NCBI RefSeq assembly: GCF_023507705.1
Contig: NZ_JALBGD010000002.1
Span: 434,001-498,000, forward strand
Length of the DNA: 64,000 nucleotides
Reading direction: 5' to 3'
Source: Stappia sp. WLB 29
GTDB lineage: Bacteria; Pseudomonadota; Alphaproteobacteria; Rhizobiales; Stappiaceae
A model generated the notes under the pieces. That model did not search any database, was not told the origin of the DNA, and saw only the letters and a list, made by a program, of their open reading frames with translations. The stretch's first letter is position 1; each line of letters starts with the position of its first letter. Below are positions 32,594 to 41,746 of this stretch, piece by piece. Both the position numbers and the translations under genes were made by a program.

Positions 32594-33935
32594 GGCAAGT
32601 GGCGGCACGGTCGTGCTGGTGGACGACGATCCGGCCGTGCTGGAGGCCATGCGCGAGACCCTGGTGCTGGAGGGCTACGCGGTACGGGCCCATGGCGAGC
32701 CGCTGGCGGCGCTGGCCGGCCTCGACAGCCGCTTTGCCGGCATCGTGATCTCGGACCTGCGCATGCCGGAGATGGACGGGTTGGAGCTGATGGCGCGGGT
32801 GCATGGCATCGACCCGGCGATCCCCGTCATTCTGGTGACCGGCCATGGCGACGTGCCGCGCGCCGTGGAGGCGATGCGCTCGGGCGCCTTCGATTTCCTG
32901 GAAAAGCCGGCCGATCCCGACTACCTGATCGCGCTCGCCGCCAATGCGTTGCGGCTGCGGGCGCTGGAGCTCGACAACCGGCGCCTGCGCGGCGAGCGGG
33001 CGGCGGATCGCGAGATCTCCGGCGTTCTGATCGGCATCTCGCGGGCGATGGCGCTCTTGCGCGACGAGGTGCTAGCGGTGGCCGCGGCCGATGTCGACAC
33101 GCTGATCCACGGCGAGACGGGCACCGGCAAGGAGCTGGTGGCGCGGTGCCTGCACCGTTTCAGCCCGCGTGGCCAGGGCCAGTTCGTCGCGATCAACTGC
33201 GGCGCGCTCCCGGAAAACCTGATCGCCAGCGAGCTATTCGGCCATGAGGCCGGCGCCTTCACCGGTGCCGTGAAGCGGCGCATCGGCCGGTTCGAGCATG
33301 CCTCGGGCGGAACGCTGTTTCTCGACGAGATCGAGAGCATGCCGCTGCACCTGCAGACCCAGCTCTTGCGCGCGTTGCAGGAGCGGGCCATCGAGCGGGT
33401 CGGCAGCAACGAGCCGGTGCCCATCGACGTCAAGGTGGTGGCGGCGACCAAGGTCGACCTGCGCGAGGCGGCGGACGCGGGCACGTTCCGCGAGGACCTG
33501 TTCTACCGCCTCAACATGGCGGAGATCCGCATCCCGAGCTTGCGCGAGCGGGCGGAGGACATTCCCGTCCTCTTCCGCCATTTCGCCGGCGAGGCGGCGG
33601 CCGCGCGCCGGCGCGAATGTCCGGCTATCGCGCCGGCGGTGATGGCCGGGCTGATCGGCGAGCGCTGGCGGGGCAATGTGCGCGAGCTGCGCAACCGGGC
33701 CGAACGGCTGGCGCTGGGTCTCGGATCCCGCCAGCCGGCGGGCGGGAGCGGGACGGCGGCAAGCTTGCCGGAGCGGCTCGACAGGTTCGAGGAAGCGGCG
33801 ATCCGCGAGGCCATCGAGGCTTCGTCCGGCAACCTGTCGGCGGTCGCGCGCCAGCTCGGCATTCCGCGCAAGAAGCTCTATCTCCGGATGGAAAAGCTCG
33901 GCATCGAGCTGCCCGAGCGCGGCGCGTCGGAGTGA
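32580..33935 (+). CDS. NtrC-family sigma-54 activator (PgtA-like)
   Basis: 451 residues. Receiver with Asp59 in GIVISDLRMPEMDG and Lys in FLEKPADP; AAA+ domain with Walker A GETGTGKE, the sigma-54 contact loop GAFTGA, Walker B GGTLFLDEIE; C-terminal Fis-type helix-turn-helix NLSAVARQLGIPRKKLYLRM. ATG at 32580 inside the kinase gene end. It should activate the -24/-12 promoter at 34070 through the palindrome that overlaps its own stop codon. Confidence 0.92.
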   Translation: MAGSRASGGTVVLVDDDPAVLEAMRETLVLEGYAVRAHGEPLAALAGLDSRFAGIVISDLRMPEMDGLELMARVHGIDPAIPVILVTGHGDVPRAVEAMRSGAFDFLEKPADPDYLIALAANALRLRALELDNRRLRGERAADREISGVLIGISRAMALLRDEVLAVAAADVDTLIHGETGTGKELVARCLHRFSPRGQGQFVAINCGALPENLIASELFGHEAGAFTGAVKRRIGRFEHASGGTLFLDEIESMPLHLQTQLLRALQERAIERVGSNEPVPIDVKVVAATKVDLREAADAGTFREDLFYRLNMAEIRIPSLRERAEDIPVLFRHFAGEAAAARRRECPAIAPAVMAGLIGERWRGNVRELRNRAERLALGLGSRQPAGGSGTAASLPERLDRFEEAAIREAIEASSGNLSAVARQLGIPRKKLYLRMEKLGIELPERGASE

Positions 33936-33950
33936 GTCGATTTCGACTCA
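33933..33950. promoter_or_regulatory. Perfect palindrome, probable activator site (UAS)
   Basis: TGAGTCGATTTCGACTCA, an 18-bp perfect inverted repeat overlapping the activator stop codon, 120 bp upstream of the sigma-54 promoter. A degenerate second copy starts with TGAGTC at 33967, centred about 34 bp away (near three helical turns). Confidence 0.75.
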
Positions 33951-34069
33951 ACCGCTGACGCCGGGCTGAGTCATTTTCGGAACAGGTGTGCCCGGCGCCG
34001 CCTGTGCGTCTGTTCTATAGTTCATTGAAATTATTGAGTTATCGATTTTATCGGCCGGATTTCCGGTTC

Positions 34070-34085
34070 TGGCACGGCATTTGAG
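34070..34085 (+). promoter_or_regulatory. Sigma-54 (-24/-12) promoter
   Basis: TGGCACG at 34070-34076, 4 bp, TTGAG at 34081-34085. The -24 element is consensus and the -12 differs only at the C of TTGC. It lies 52 bp upstream of the GTG start of the binding-protein gene. Confidence 0.8.
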
Positions 34086-34136
34086 AGGGGAAAGGGCACC
34101 GGCCGGCAAAGGCCGGATCCATTGGGAGGAATACAA

Positions 34137-35480
34137 GTGAGCTCTTTTGCCCTGAAAGCTGCCGCGGGAGCGGCCGCCCTGTTCGCGTCCGTGTCCATGA
34201 CCACGCTCGCGGCCGCCAGCGACAAGCTGACCATCGTCACGTCCTATCCGGCCGACGTCACCGACGTCTACAAGAGCGCCTTCGAGCAGGCCAATCCCGG
34301 CGTCACCGTCGAGGTGGTCAACAAGAGCACCAGCTCGGGCGTGAAGTTCCTGAAGGAAACCGCGTCGAACAATTCCGCCGACATCTTCTGGGCCTCGGCC
34401 CCGGATGCGTTCGAGGTGCTGAAGGGCGACGGCCTTCTGGTCAAGTACACCTCGTCGGTCGAGGGCCTGCCGGAGAAGATCGGCGCCTATCCGATCAACG
34501 ATCCGGACGGCTTCTACACGGGCTTCGCCCTGTCGGGCTACGGCATCATGTGGAACACCCGCTACGCCCAGTCCTATGACCTGGAGCCGGCGAAGCAGTG
34601 GTCGGACCTGACCAAGGCGCAGTATTTCGGCCATGTCGGCATTTCCTCGCCCTCGCGCTCCGGCACCACGCACCTGACGATCGAGACGATCCTGCAGGGC
34701 GAGGGCTGGGAGAAGGGCTGGGAGCAGATCAAGTGGATCGGCGGCAACTCCTACACCATCACCGAGCGCTCCTTCGGCGTGCCGGACGGCGTCAACACCG
34801 GCTCCTTCGGCTTCGGCGTGGTGATCGACTTCTTCGGCTTCTCCTCGCGCTCCTCGGGCTTCCCGGTCGATTTCGTCTATCCGGACGTGACCGCCCTGGT
34901 GCCGGCCAATGTCGGCGTCGTCACCAACGCGCCGAACGAGGACAACGCCCGGAAGTTCGTCGACTTCCTGTTGTCGGCGAAGGGCCAGGAGCTGCTGCTC
35001 GACCCGAAGATCATGCGTCTGCCGGTCAACCCGGAAGCCTATGCCAACGCGCCTGAAGGCTTCCCGAACCCGTTCGTCGGCGACACGATCAAGGCCAGCG
35101 TCAGCTTCGACAGCGACGCCTCCAAGGCGCATTACAACGCGGTCAACGCGCTGTTCGACAGCATGATCACCTATCGCCACAAGGAGCTGGCCGCGGCCGT
35201 GAAGGCCATCCATGAGGCCGAGGCGGCCGTGGGCGAGGGCGGCTCGCAGGCGGCCAAGGACCTGATCAAAGAGGCGCGCGCCCTGGTGGCCTGGACCCCG
35301 GTCGACCTGGAGACGGCGAACGACCCGGCCTTCGGCGCCATCTTCACGACCAAGCGCAAGAGCGAGGACGACAAGTCCAGCGGCCGTCAGGCCGAGGTCG
35401 AGCAGGAGTGGGACGCCCGCATCGTCGAGAACTATGCGAAGGCGGTGGACCTCGCCGAAAAGGCGAAGTCCGCGAACTGA
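34137..35480 (+). CDS. Periplasmic solute-binding protein of the sigma-54 operon
   Basis: 447 residues with signal peptide (cut near TTLAAAS, about 24). Binding fold LTIVTSYPADVTDVYKSAFE, SADIFWASAPDAFEV, GISSPSRSGTTHLTIETILQ and ERSFGVPDGVN, with a helical C-terminal extension (about 320-447) that most binding proteins lack but which the sensor protein at 29.1 kb shares. GTG at 34137 with GGGAGGA 6 bp upstream; the in-frame ATG at 34122 has no ribosome site. First gene of the regulated ABC operon. Ligand unknown; phosphorylated organic acids are a fair guess by analogy with Pgt. Confidence 0.85.
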   Translation: MSSFALKAAAGAAALFASVSMTTLAAASDKLTIVTSYPADVTDVYKSAFEQANPGVTVEVVNKSTSSGVKFLKETASNNSADIFWASAPDAFEVLKGDGLLVKYTSSVEGLPEKIGAYPINDPDGFYTGFALSGYGIMWNTRYAQSYDLEPAKQWSDLTKAQYFGHVGISSPSRSGTTHLTIETILQGEGWEKGWEQIKWIGGNSYTITERSFGVPDGVNTGSFGFGVVIDFFGFSSRSSGFPVDFVYPDVTALVPANVGVVTNAPNEDNARKFVDFLLSAKGQELLLDPKIMRLPVNPEAYANAPEGFPNPFVGDTIKASVSFDSDASKAHYNAVNALFDSMITYRHKELAAAVKAIHEAEAAVGEGGSQAAKDLIKEARALVAWTPVDLETANDPAFGAIFTTKRKSEDDKSSGRQAEVEQEWDARIVENYAKAVDLAEKAKSAN

Positions 35481-35575
35481 CGCCCAAAAGCGTCTGCGGG
35501 CGGTCCCGGCGAGGGGTCGCCCGCCCCGGTTCCTTAAGTCCCGCACATTCCGCCCGTTGATGAGGAGGACCGCGC

Positions 35576-37306
35576 ATGGCCGCGCTGTCGACCGTCTCTT
35601 CGCGTGCAAGTTTCGGGCAGCGCATATCCTGGGGGCCGCTGACGGCCGCGCTCGGTATCCTGCTCTTCCTTGTCGCTTTCCTGATCCTGCCCGTGGCGAT
35701 GGTGATCTATGTCGCCTTCACCGATCCCGGCAGCGGCCAGCTGACGCTTGCCAATTTCATGGACTTCTTCCGGAGCGCGCTGTTCCGCGAGTCCTTCTAC
35801 AATTCCTTCTACGTGGCGGCGATGTCGGTGGTCCTTGCCACCGTCTTCGCCCTGCCGCTCGCCTACATCACCTCGCGCTTCAACTTCCGCGGCGCGGTGC
35901 TGATCCAGACGCTCGGCTTCGTGCCGCTGATCATGCCGCCCTTCATCGGCGCGGTGGCGATGCAGCTGCTGTTCGGCGCCAACGGCAGCGTCAACCTGCT
36001 GCTGCGCGACTGGTTCGGCTTCACGCTGCCCTTCATGGAGGGGCTGAACGGGGTGATCCTCGTCCAGTCGATCCACTACTTCCCCTTCATCCTTATCAAC
36101 CTGTCGGCGAGCCTTCGCAACATCGACCGGTCGATGGAGGAGTCGGCGCAGATGCTCGGCTCGCACGGCATGCGGCTGTTCCGCCGGATCGTGCTGCCGC
36201 TGGCCATGCCCGGCTACATCGCCGGCGCTTCGCTGGTCTTCGTCAAGGTGTTCGACGACCTCGGCACGCCCCTGCTGCTCAACGTCAACAACATGCTGGC
36301 GCCGCAGGCCTACCTGCGCATCTCCTCGGTCGGCATCTCCGACCCGATGGGCTATGTGATCTCGGTCATCCTCATCGTCTGCTCGATCTTCGCCATGTGG
36401 GTGTCGATCAGCGCCATGCGCGGCAAGGACTATTCCACCACCCAGAAGGGCGGCGGCGGCCTATCCAAGCGGGATCTCGGCGCGCTTGAAACGGCCGGCT
36501 GCTATCTCGTGGTGCTGGCGCTGCTGGCCATCGTGCTGGCGCCGCATATCGGCCTGCTGCTGCTGTCGATCGGCACGGTCTGGTCCTTCTCGGTGCTGCC
36601 GGACGGCTTCACCACCGAGCACTATGCGGTGGCGGTCAACAAGGCCTGGCCGTTCATCAAGAACACGCTGCTCTATGCCGGCATCGCCGCGCTGATCGAC
36701 GTGCTGCTGGGCACGGCCATCGCCTATCTGGCGGCGCGCACGACGCTGATCGGGCGCAAGTGGCTGGACTATATCGCCATGGCCGCGCTGGCGGTTCCCG
36801 GCGTCGTGCTCGGCATCGGCTATCTGCGCCTGTTCTACAGCGTCGACATACCGTTCACCGGAGCGCCTTTGGCCACATGGTGGGGCATCATCGTCATCGC
36901 GCTGGCGACACGGCGTCTGCCTTACGCGCTGCGCTCCTGCTCGGCGGCGTTGCAGCAGGTGAGCCCGTCGCTGGAGGAGGCCTCGGAGAACCTCGGTGCC
37001 CCGAAGCTGCGCACGGTGCGCAGGATCGTGCTGCCGCTGATGGCTGCCGGTCTCGTCGCCGGCTTCGTCACCAGCTTCGCAACGGCCGCCGTCGAACTGT
37101 CGGCGACGATCATGCTGGTGGCGCAGGAAAGCGACGCGCCGCTCGCCTACGGCCTCTACCTGTTCATGCAGTCGGCGGCGGGGCGCGGGCCCGGTGCTGC
37201 CCTCGGCGTGATCACGGTCGTGATCGTCGGCCTTGCCACCTACTTCGCCCAACATCTCGTGGAGAAGGCGCGACGGGAGCAATCCGCGTCCGCCGGCTCG
37301 CACTGA
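35576..37306 (+). CDS. ABC permease, double-length
   Basis: 576 residues, two six-helix halves with EAA loops EESAQMLGSHGMRLFRRIVL (about 195) and EEASENLGAPKLRTVRRIVL (about 472). AfuB/FbpB-type layout, like the permease at 24 kb. ATG with GAGGAGGA 8 bp upstream. It lies between the binding-protein and ATPase genes, with gaps of 95 and 15 bp. Confidence 0.88.
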   Translation: MAALSTVSSRASFGQRISWGPLTAALGILLFLVAFLILPVAMVIYVAFTDPGSGQLTLANFMDFFRSALFRESFYNSFYVAAMSVVLATVFALPLAYITSRFNFRGAVLIQTLGFVPLIMPPFIGAVAMQLLFGANGSVNLLLRDWFGFTLPFMEGLNGVILVQSIHYFPFILINLSASLRNIDRSMEESAQMLGSHGMRLFRRIVLPLAMPGYIAGASLVFVKVFDDLGTPLLLNVNNMLAPQAYLRISSVGISDPMGYVISVILIVCSIFAMWVSISAMRGKDYSTTQKGGGGLSKRDLGALETAGCYLVVLALLAIVLAPHIGLLLLSIGTVWSFSVLPDGFTTEHYAVAVNKAWPFIKNTLLYAGIAALIDVLLGTAIAYLAARTTLIGRKWLDYIAMAALAVPGVVLGIGYLRLFYSVDIPFTGAPLATWWGIIVIALATRRLPYALRSCSAALQQVSPSLEEASENLGAPKLRTVRRIVLPLMAAGLVAGFVTSFATAAVELSATIMLVAQESDAPLAYGLYLFMQSAAGRGPGAALGVITVVIVGLATYFAQHLVEKARREQSASAGSH

Positions 37307-37321
37307 CCAGGGAGCACAGCC

Positions 37322-38419
37322 ATGCTTCAAGCGATTGAGACCACCGGCCAGCTTGCTGCCTCCAGCGGCGCGACGCCGATCCGGATCCGCAACCTGACCC
37401 TGTCCTTCGGCACCACCAAGGTGCTCAAGGGCATCGACCTCGACATCGGCGCCGGCGAGTTCTTCGCCTTCCTCGGCCCGTCCGGCTCCGGCAAGTCGAC
37501 CCTGTTGCGGGCGATCGCCGGCTTCGGGCCGCGGCCGAGCGGCGAGATCCTGCTGGGCGAGCGCAACGTCATCGGCCTGCAGCCGTGGAAGCGCGATGTC
37601 GGCATGGTGTTCCAGAGCTACGCGCTGTGGCCGCACATGACTGTGCGCCAGAATGTCGCCTACGGGCTGGAGGAGCGGCGCCGGCCGGCGGAGGAAATCC
37701 GCCGCCGGGTGCGCGAGGCGCTGGAGCTCGTCGGGCTCGATGCCTATGCCGACCGCTATCCGTCCCAGCTGTCGGGCGGCCAGCAGCAGCGCGTGGCGCT
37801 GGCCCGCACCGTGGTGATCGAGCCGAAGGTGTTGCTGCTCGACGAGCCGCTGTCCAACCTCGACGCCAACCTGCGCGTCCAGATGCGCCAGGACCTGCTG
37901 GCGCTGCAGCGCCGGCTCGGCATCACCACGATCTTCGTGACCCACGACCAGGAAGAGGCGAACACGATCTGCGACCGGATCGCGGTGCTCTCGGACGGGG
38001 TGGTGCAGCAGGTCGGCGAGCCTGATCATGTCTACGACCAGCCGGCCAACAGCTTCGTGGCGCGGTTCCTGGGCACGGCCAACATCCTCGACGGCCGGGT
38101 GATCGCGCGCGACGGCGCCTGCCGCTTCGTGCTCGACGAGCGTTCCTCGATTCCGTTGCAGGGATCGCATGGCGAGGGCGAGGCGAGCTTCGTGCTGCGG
38201 CCGCGCGGGCTGGAATTCGCCGATGACGGCGCCGGCGAGATCGCCGGCACCATCTCGGGGAGCGAGTTCCTCGGCGACACGATTCGCTACTTCGTCGAGA
38301 TCGGCGACCGTTCGGTTCTGGTGGACGAGGTGCACCGGCGCGGCGGCGACCGGCGATCTGCCGGGACCAACGTGATGCTGCGCGTGGTGCCGGGCCAGGG
38401 CGTGGTCCTCGCCCGCTGA
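37322..38419 (+). CDS. ABC transporter ATP-binding protein
   Basis: 365 residues. Walker A GPSGSGKST, Q loop MVFQSYALWP, signature SQLSGGQQQRVALARTVV, Walker B VLLLDEPLSNLD, H loop VTHDQEEANTI, and a C-terminal TOBE domain (VLRPRGLEFADDG to VLVDEVHRR). Last gene of the sigma-54 operon; a strong terminator follows within 30 bp. Confidence 0.92.
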   Translation: MLQAIETTGQLAASSGATPIRIRNLTLSFGTTKVLKGIDLDIGAGEFFAFLGPSGSGKSTLLRAIAGFGPRPSGEILLGERNVIGLQPWKRDVGMVFQSYALWPHMTVRQNVAYGLEERRRPAEEIRRRVREALELVGLDAYADRYPSQLSGGQQQRVALARTVVIEPKVLLLDEPLSNLDANLRVQMRQDLLALQRRLGITTIFVTHDQEEANTICDRIAVLSDGVVQQVGEPDHVYDQPANSFVARFLGTANILDGRVIARDGACRFVLDERSSIPLQGSHGEGEASFVLRPRGLEFADDGAGEIAGTISGSEFLGDTIRYFVEIGDRSVLVDEVHRRGGDRRSAGTNVMLRVVPGQGVVLAR

Positions 38420-38445
38420 CCCCTTTGCGTCTCCTGCGCAAGACG

Positions 38446-38482
38446 ATGGCGCCGTCTCCGGACGGCGCCATTTTATTTTTTT
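38446..38482 (+). terminator. Strong intrinsic terminator
   Basis: ATGGCGCCGTC (38446-38456), loop TCCG, GACGGCGCCAT (38461-38471), then a run rich in T (about 11 of the next 12). It closes the sigma-54-regulated operon. Confidence 0.92.
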
Positions 38483-38658
38483 TGGCTCGGCAAGCAGGGC
38501 GATGCCCGTCGCCAGTTCCTCCCGAAAACTGCCAAGGCCTTGATACATCGGGTGCCGTCGCCGCCTCGGCCGCGGATCCGGGCCGCGCTGCCTCTCTTAT
38601 GGGCAGAAGCCGGGCAGGGCATGCCTTCATCAAACTGACATCGGTCCGTTGTATCGAG

Positions 38659-38676
38659 AATGGAAACGTTTCCATT
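38659..38676. promoter_or_regulatory. LacI-type operator
   Basis: AATGGAAACGTTTCCATT, an 18-bp perfect palindrome with the central CG typical of LacI-family sites. It extends to 26 bp (38655-38680) with one mismatched pair. It is 51 bp upstream of the LacI-family gene. Confidence 0.8.
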
Positions 38677-38727
38677 TTCGAAATTCGGCGGTATTGTAGC
38701 GATCCGTAGCCGGCTTGGGAGGGACTG

Positions 38728-39792
38728 GTGAAAATTCGGCCACCGACGATCAAGGATGTGGCAGAGCGCGCCGCTTGCGGTATCGCGACGGCCAGCCGTG
38801 TCCTGAACGGACGGGGGCCGGCCAGCGAGAAAACGCGCGAGAAGGTGCTCGCCGCCGCCGCCGATCTCGGCTTCGAGTTCAGCGATCTCGGGCGCTCGCT
38901 GCAAAGCAGCACGACCCGCACCATCGGCTGCGTCGTGCCCTCGCTCGCCAATCCGGTGTTCGCCGATGTGGTGCAGGCCGCGCAGGCCGAGGCCAACCGC
39001 GCCGGCTATCAGCTCATCCTCGCCTGTTCCGACTACGATGCCGAGCTGGAGAGCCGGGCCATCCGCACGCTGCTCGCCAAGCAGGTCGACGGGCTGATCG
39101 TCACGGTCAGCAATGCCGACGAGAGCGAGGGGCTGGAGCAGGTGCGCGCGCGCGGCGTGCCTTGCGCGCTGGTCTACAACCGCTCCTGCGGCGATCTTCC
39201 CGCCTGGACGGTGGACAACCGGGCCGCCGCTGCGGCCGTGGCGCGCGAATTCGCGGCAAGGGGCCACCGGCATACCGGCTTCCTGGCGCTGGAATTCGGC
39301 CGCTCGGATCGTTCGCGCGAGCGTTTCGAGGGCTTTGCCGAGGCCTGTGCCGCCCTCGGCATGGCGCCGCCCGTGCTGCTGGAGATCGCCGAGCAGGAGG
39401 GCCAGCTGCTGGAACTGCTGCGCGCCCTGCTCTCCGCCAACCGGGACGTCACCGGCATCTTCGCATCCAACGATTACCTGGCGCTCGCGGCCATGAAGGC
39501 GGCGCGGGGCCTTGGCATGCGCATTCCCCGGGACCTGTCGATCGTCGGTTTCGACGGCATCTCGACGGGCCTGATGGTGGAGCCGAACCTTGCCACCGTG
39601 GTGACCGATCCGCGGGCGATGGGCGAGGGGGCGGCACGAACCGTCCTGGCACAGCTTGCCGGCGAGACGCCGCCGGCAGGACCGGATCCGGCCAGGACTT
39701 TCAGTTTCCGGCAAGGCGGCAGTCTCGGACCGCCTGCGCCGGGAAGCACGGACGGCGGAGAAGCGGCAACTTCCCCGCCGTCGAGACAGTAA
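38728..39792 (+). CDS. LacI-family transcriptional regulator
   Basis: 354 residues. The N-terminal HTH TIKDVAERAACGIATASRVL with hinge helix is followed by the periplasmic-binding-like sensor (TIGCVVPSLANPVFADVVQA, GIFASNDYLALAAMKAARGL and IVGFDGISTG). GTG start with GGGAGGG 6 bp upstream. An operator palindrome precedes it and the ABC-phosphodiesterase genes follow within 31 bp on the same strand, so it very likely controls its own operon in response to the imported solute or a breakdown product. Confidence 0.9.
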   Translation: MKIRPPTIKDVAERAACGIATASRVLNGRGPASEKTREKVLAAAADLGFEFSDLGRSLQSSTTRTIGCVVPSLANPVFADVVQAAQAEANRAGYQLILACSDYDAELESRAIRTLLAKQVDGLIVTVSNADESEGLEQVRARGVPCALVYNRSCGDLPAWTVDNRAAAAAVAREFAARGHRHTGFLALEFGRSDRSRERFEGFAEACAALGMAPPVLLEIAEQEGQLLELLRALLSANRDVTGIFASNDYLALAAMKAARGLGMRIPRDLSIVGFDGISTGLMVEPNLATVVTDPRAMGEGAARTVLAQLAGETPPAGPDPARTFSFRQGGSLGPPAPGSTDGGEAATSPPSRQ

Positions 39793-39823
39793 CCCGAGCT
39801 ACCGAACCGCAGGAGTCACCGCC

Positions 39824-40819
39824 GTGAAACATATGCTTTTTGCAACCGCAATGACAATGGTCGCCGTTTTGCCGGCAAAGGCCGAAGATGCCGTCTGCTA
39901 CAACTGTCCGCCGCAATGGGCCGACTGGGCCTCGATGCTGAAGGCCATCGACGAGAAGCTCGGCGTCAAGATGCCGCATGACAACAAGAACTCGGGCCAG
40001 GCCCTCAGCCAGCTGCTGGCGGAGAAGGCGAGCCCGGTGGCCGATGTCGCCTATTACGGCGTGACCACCGGCATCAAGGCGGGCAACGAGGGTGTCGTCA
40101 CGCCCTACAAGCCGGCCGGCTTCGACGAGATCCCCGCTGGCCTCAAGGATGCGGACGGCCGCTGGTTCGCCGTCCACTACGGCACGCTCGGCTTCTTCGT
40201 GAATGTCGACGCGCTGGGCGGGGCCCCGGTGCCGCAGTGCTTCGCCGACCTTAAGAAGCCGGAATATCGCGGCATGGTCGGCTATCTCGACCCGTCCTCG
40301 GCCTTCGTCGGCTATGCCGGTGCGGTGGCTGCGAACATCGCCTTCGGCGGCGACCTGACGAATTTCGATCCGGCCATCCAGTTCTTCAAGGACCTGGCGC
40401 AGAACGATCCGATGGTTCCCAAGCAGACCTCGTTCGCCCGCGTCGTGTCCGGCGAGATCCCGATCCTGTTCGACTACGACTTCAACGCCTATCGCGGCAA
40501 GTACGAGGAGGACGGCAATTTCGAGTTCGTCCTGCCGTGCGAGGGCTCGATCCGCGTTCCCTACGTGATGAGCCTCGTGGCCGGCGCGCCGCATGAGGAG
40601 ACGGGCAAGAAGGTGCTCGACTTCATCCTGTCCGACGAAGGCCAGGCGATCTGGACCAACGCCTATCTGCAGCCGGCCCGTCCGGTCGAGCTGCCGGCCG
40701 AGGTCGCGGCGAAGTTCCTTCCCGCCTCCGATTACGAGCGGGCCGTCGCGGTCGATTATGCCGAGATGGAAAAGGCCCAGGCGGCCTTCGGCGAGCGCTA
40801 CCTGAACGAAGTCCAGTAA
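39824..40819 (+). CDS. Periplasmic solute-binding protein of the LacI operon
   Basis: 331 residues. A GTG start at 39824 with AGGAG 8 bp upstream gives a short signal peptide (LFATAMTMVAVLPAKAE). Mature fold: PPQWADWASMLKAIDEKLGV, HDNKNSGQALSQLLAEKASP and PYKPAGFDEIPAGLKDADGR, family-1 extracellular binding protein. Two Cys close to the N-terminus (VCYNCPP) are unusual. Ligand unknown; the downstream phosphodiesterase suggests a phosphodiester. Confidence 0.85.
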   Translation: MKHMLFATAMTMVAVLPAKAEDAVCYNCPPQWADWASMLKAIDEKLGVKMPHDNKNSGQALSQLLAEKASPVADVAYYGVTTGIKAGNEGVVTPYKPAGFDEIPAGLKDADGRWFAVHYGTLGFFVNVDALGGAPVPQCFADLKKPEYRGMVGYLDPSSAFVGYAGAVAANIAFGGDLTNFDPAIQFFKDLAQNDPMVPKQTSFARVVSGEIPILFDYDFNAYRGKYEEDGNFEFVLPCEGSIRVPYVMSLVAGAPHEETGKKVLDFILSDEGQAIWTNAYLQPARPVELPAEVAAKFLPASDYERAVAVDYAEMEKAQAAFGERYLNEVQ

Positions 40820-40938
40820 CGCTGCCATCCTCCCATGGGAACCGGGCGTGCGGCAACGCGCGTCCGGAACCCCGTGGGTCTTGCCCGCGTGCCGCCTCCG
40901 GCGCGCGCCTTCCGACATGAACATGACGACGGATCGCC

Positions 40939-41742
40939 ATGGCCAACCGCACCTTCATCGGGCTCTGCCTGTTGCCGCTTGCCGTCTTCTCGCTCGCCTT
41001 TCTCGCCCTGCCGCTGGTGCGGCTGGTGATGGCCTCTGGCGAGGGGACCGAGGGCTGGGGCATCTACCTGCAGATCCTGCAGACCCCACGCTATCTCCAG
41101 ACCCTGCTGCAGACGGTGCTCGTCTCGCTGGCGGTGAGCGTCGCGGCGCTCGCGATCTCGACCACCGCAGGCCTGTTCCTGGCGCGCAACCGTTTCCCCG
41201 GGCGCGGTGCGCTGCTGTCGATCCTGACCCTGCCGCTGGCCTTTCCCGGCGTGGTGGTCGGCTTCCTGATCATCCTGCTGGGCGGCCGCCAGGGCCTGTT
41301 CAACATGCTGCTGCCGGGCCATGTGGTCTTCGCCTATTCGCTGCTCGGCCTGTTCCTCGGCTATCTCTACTTCTCGATCCCGCGCGTGCTGCTGACGGTG
41401 ATGGCGGCGACGGAGAAGCTCGATCCGGCGCTGGAGGAAGCCGCGCGCACGCTCGGCGCCTCGCCCTACCGCGTCGTCTTCGACGTGATCCTGCCGGGTC
41501 TTGCGCCCTCGCTCGTCGCCGCGGGCGCGATCGCCTTCGCCACCGCCATGGGCGCGTTCGGCACCGCCTTCACGCTGGCGACCGACATCGACGTGCTGCC
41601 GATGGTGATCTACACCGAGTTCACCCTGTCGGCGAACATCGCCATGGCCTCGGCCCTGTCGGTGCTGCTCGGCCTCGCCACCTGGGTGCTCTTGCTGCTG
41701 GCGCGCAGTTTCGCCGGCGCCACCGTCGCGGCGGGGGGCTGA
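40939..41742 (+). CDS. ABC permease subunit 1
   Basis: 267 residues, six helices, EAA loop EEAARTLGASPYRVVFDVIL at about 168. PotB/CysT-type single-length permease, unlike the double-length ones in the two neighbouring operons. The 119-bp gap before it contains no gene. Pairs with the next permease, whose ATG begins 4 bp after its stop. Confidence 0.88.
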   Translation: MANRTFIGLCLLPLAVFSLAFLALPLVRLVMASGEGTEGWGIYLQILQTPRYLQTLLQTVLVSLAVSVAALAISTTAGLFLARNRFPGRGALLSILTLPLAFPGVVVGFLIILLGGRQGLFNMLLPGHVVFAYSLLGLFLGYLYFSIPRVLLTVMAATEKLDPALEEAARTLGASPYRVVFDVILPGLAPSLVAAGAIAFATAMGAFGTAFTLATDIDVLPMVIYTEFTLSANIAMASALSVLLGLATWVLLLLARSFAGATVAAGG

Positions 41743-41746
41743 TGCG

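Larger units (their letters stand above)
38420..38727 (+). other. Intergenic region with terminator and operator
   Basis: 308 bp between the ATPase and LacI genes. It contains the intrinsic terminator (38446-38482) and the LacI-type palindrome (38659-38676). The stretch between, about 38490-38650, shows no gene or clear motif. Confidence 0.7.
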
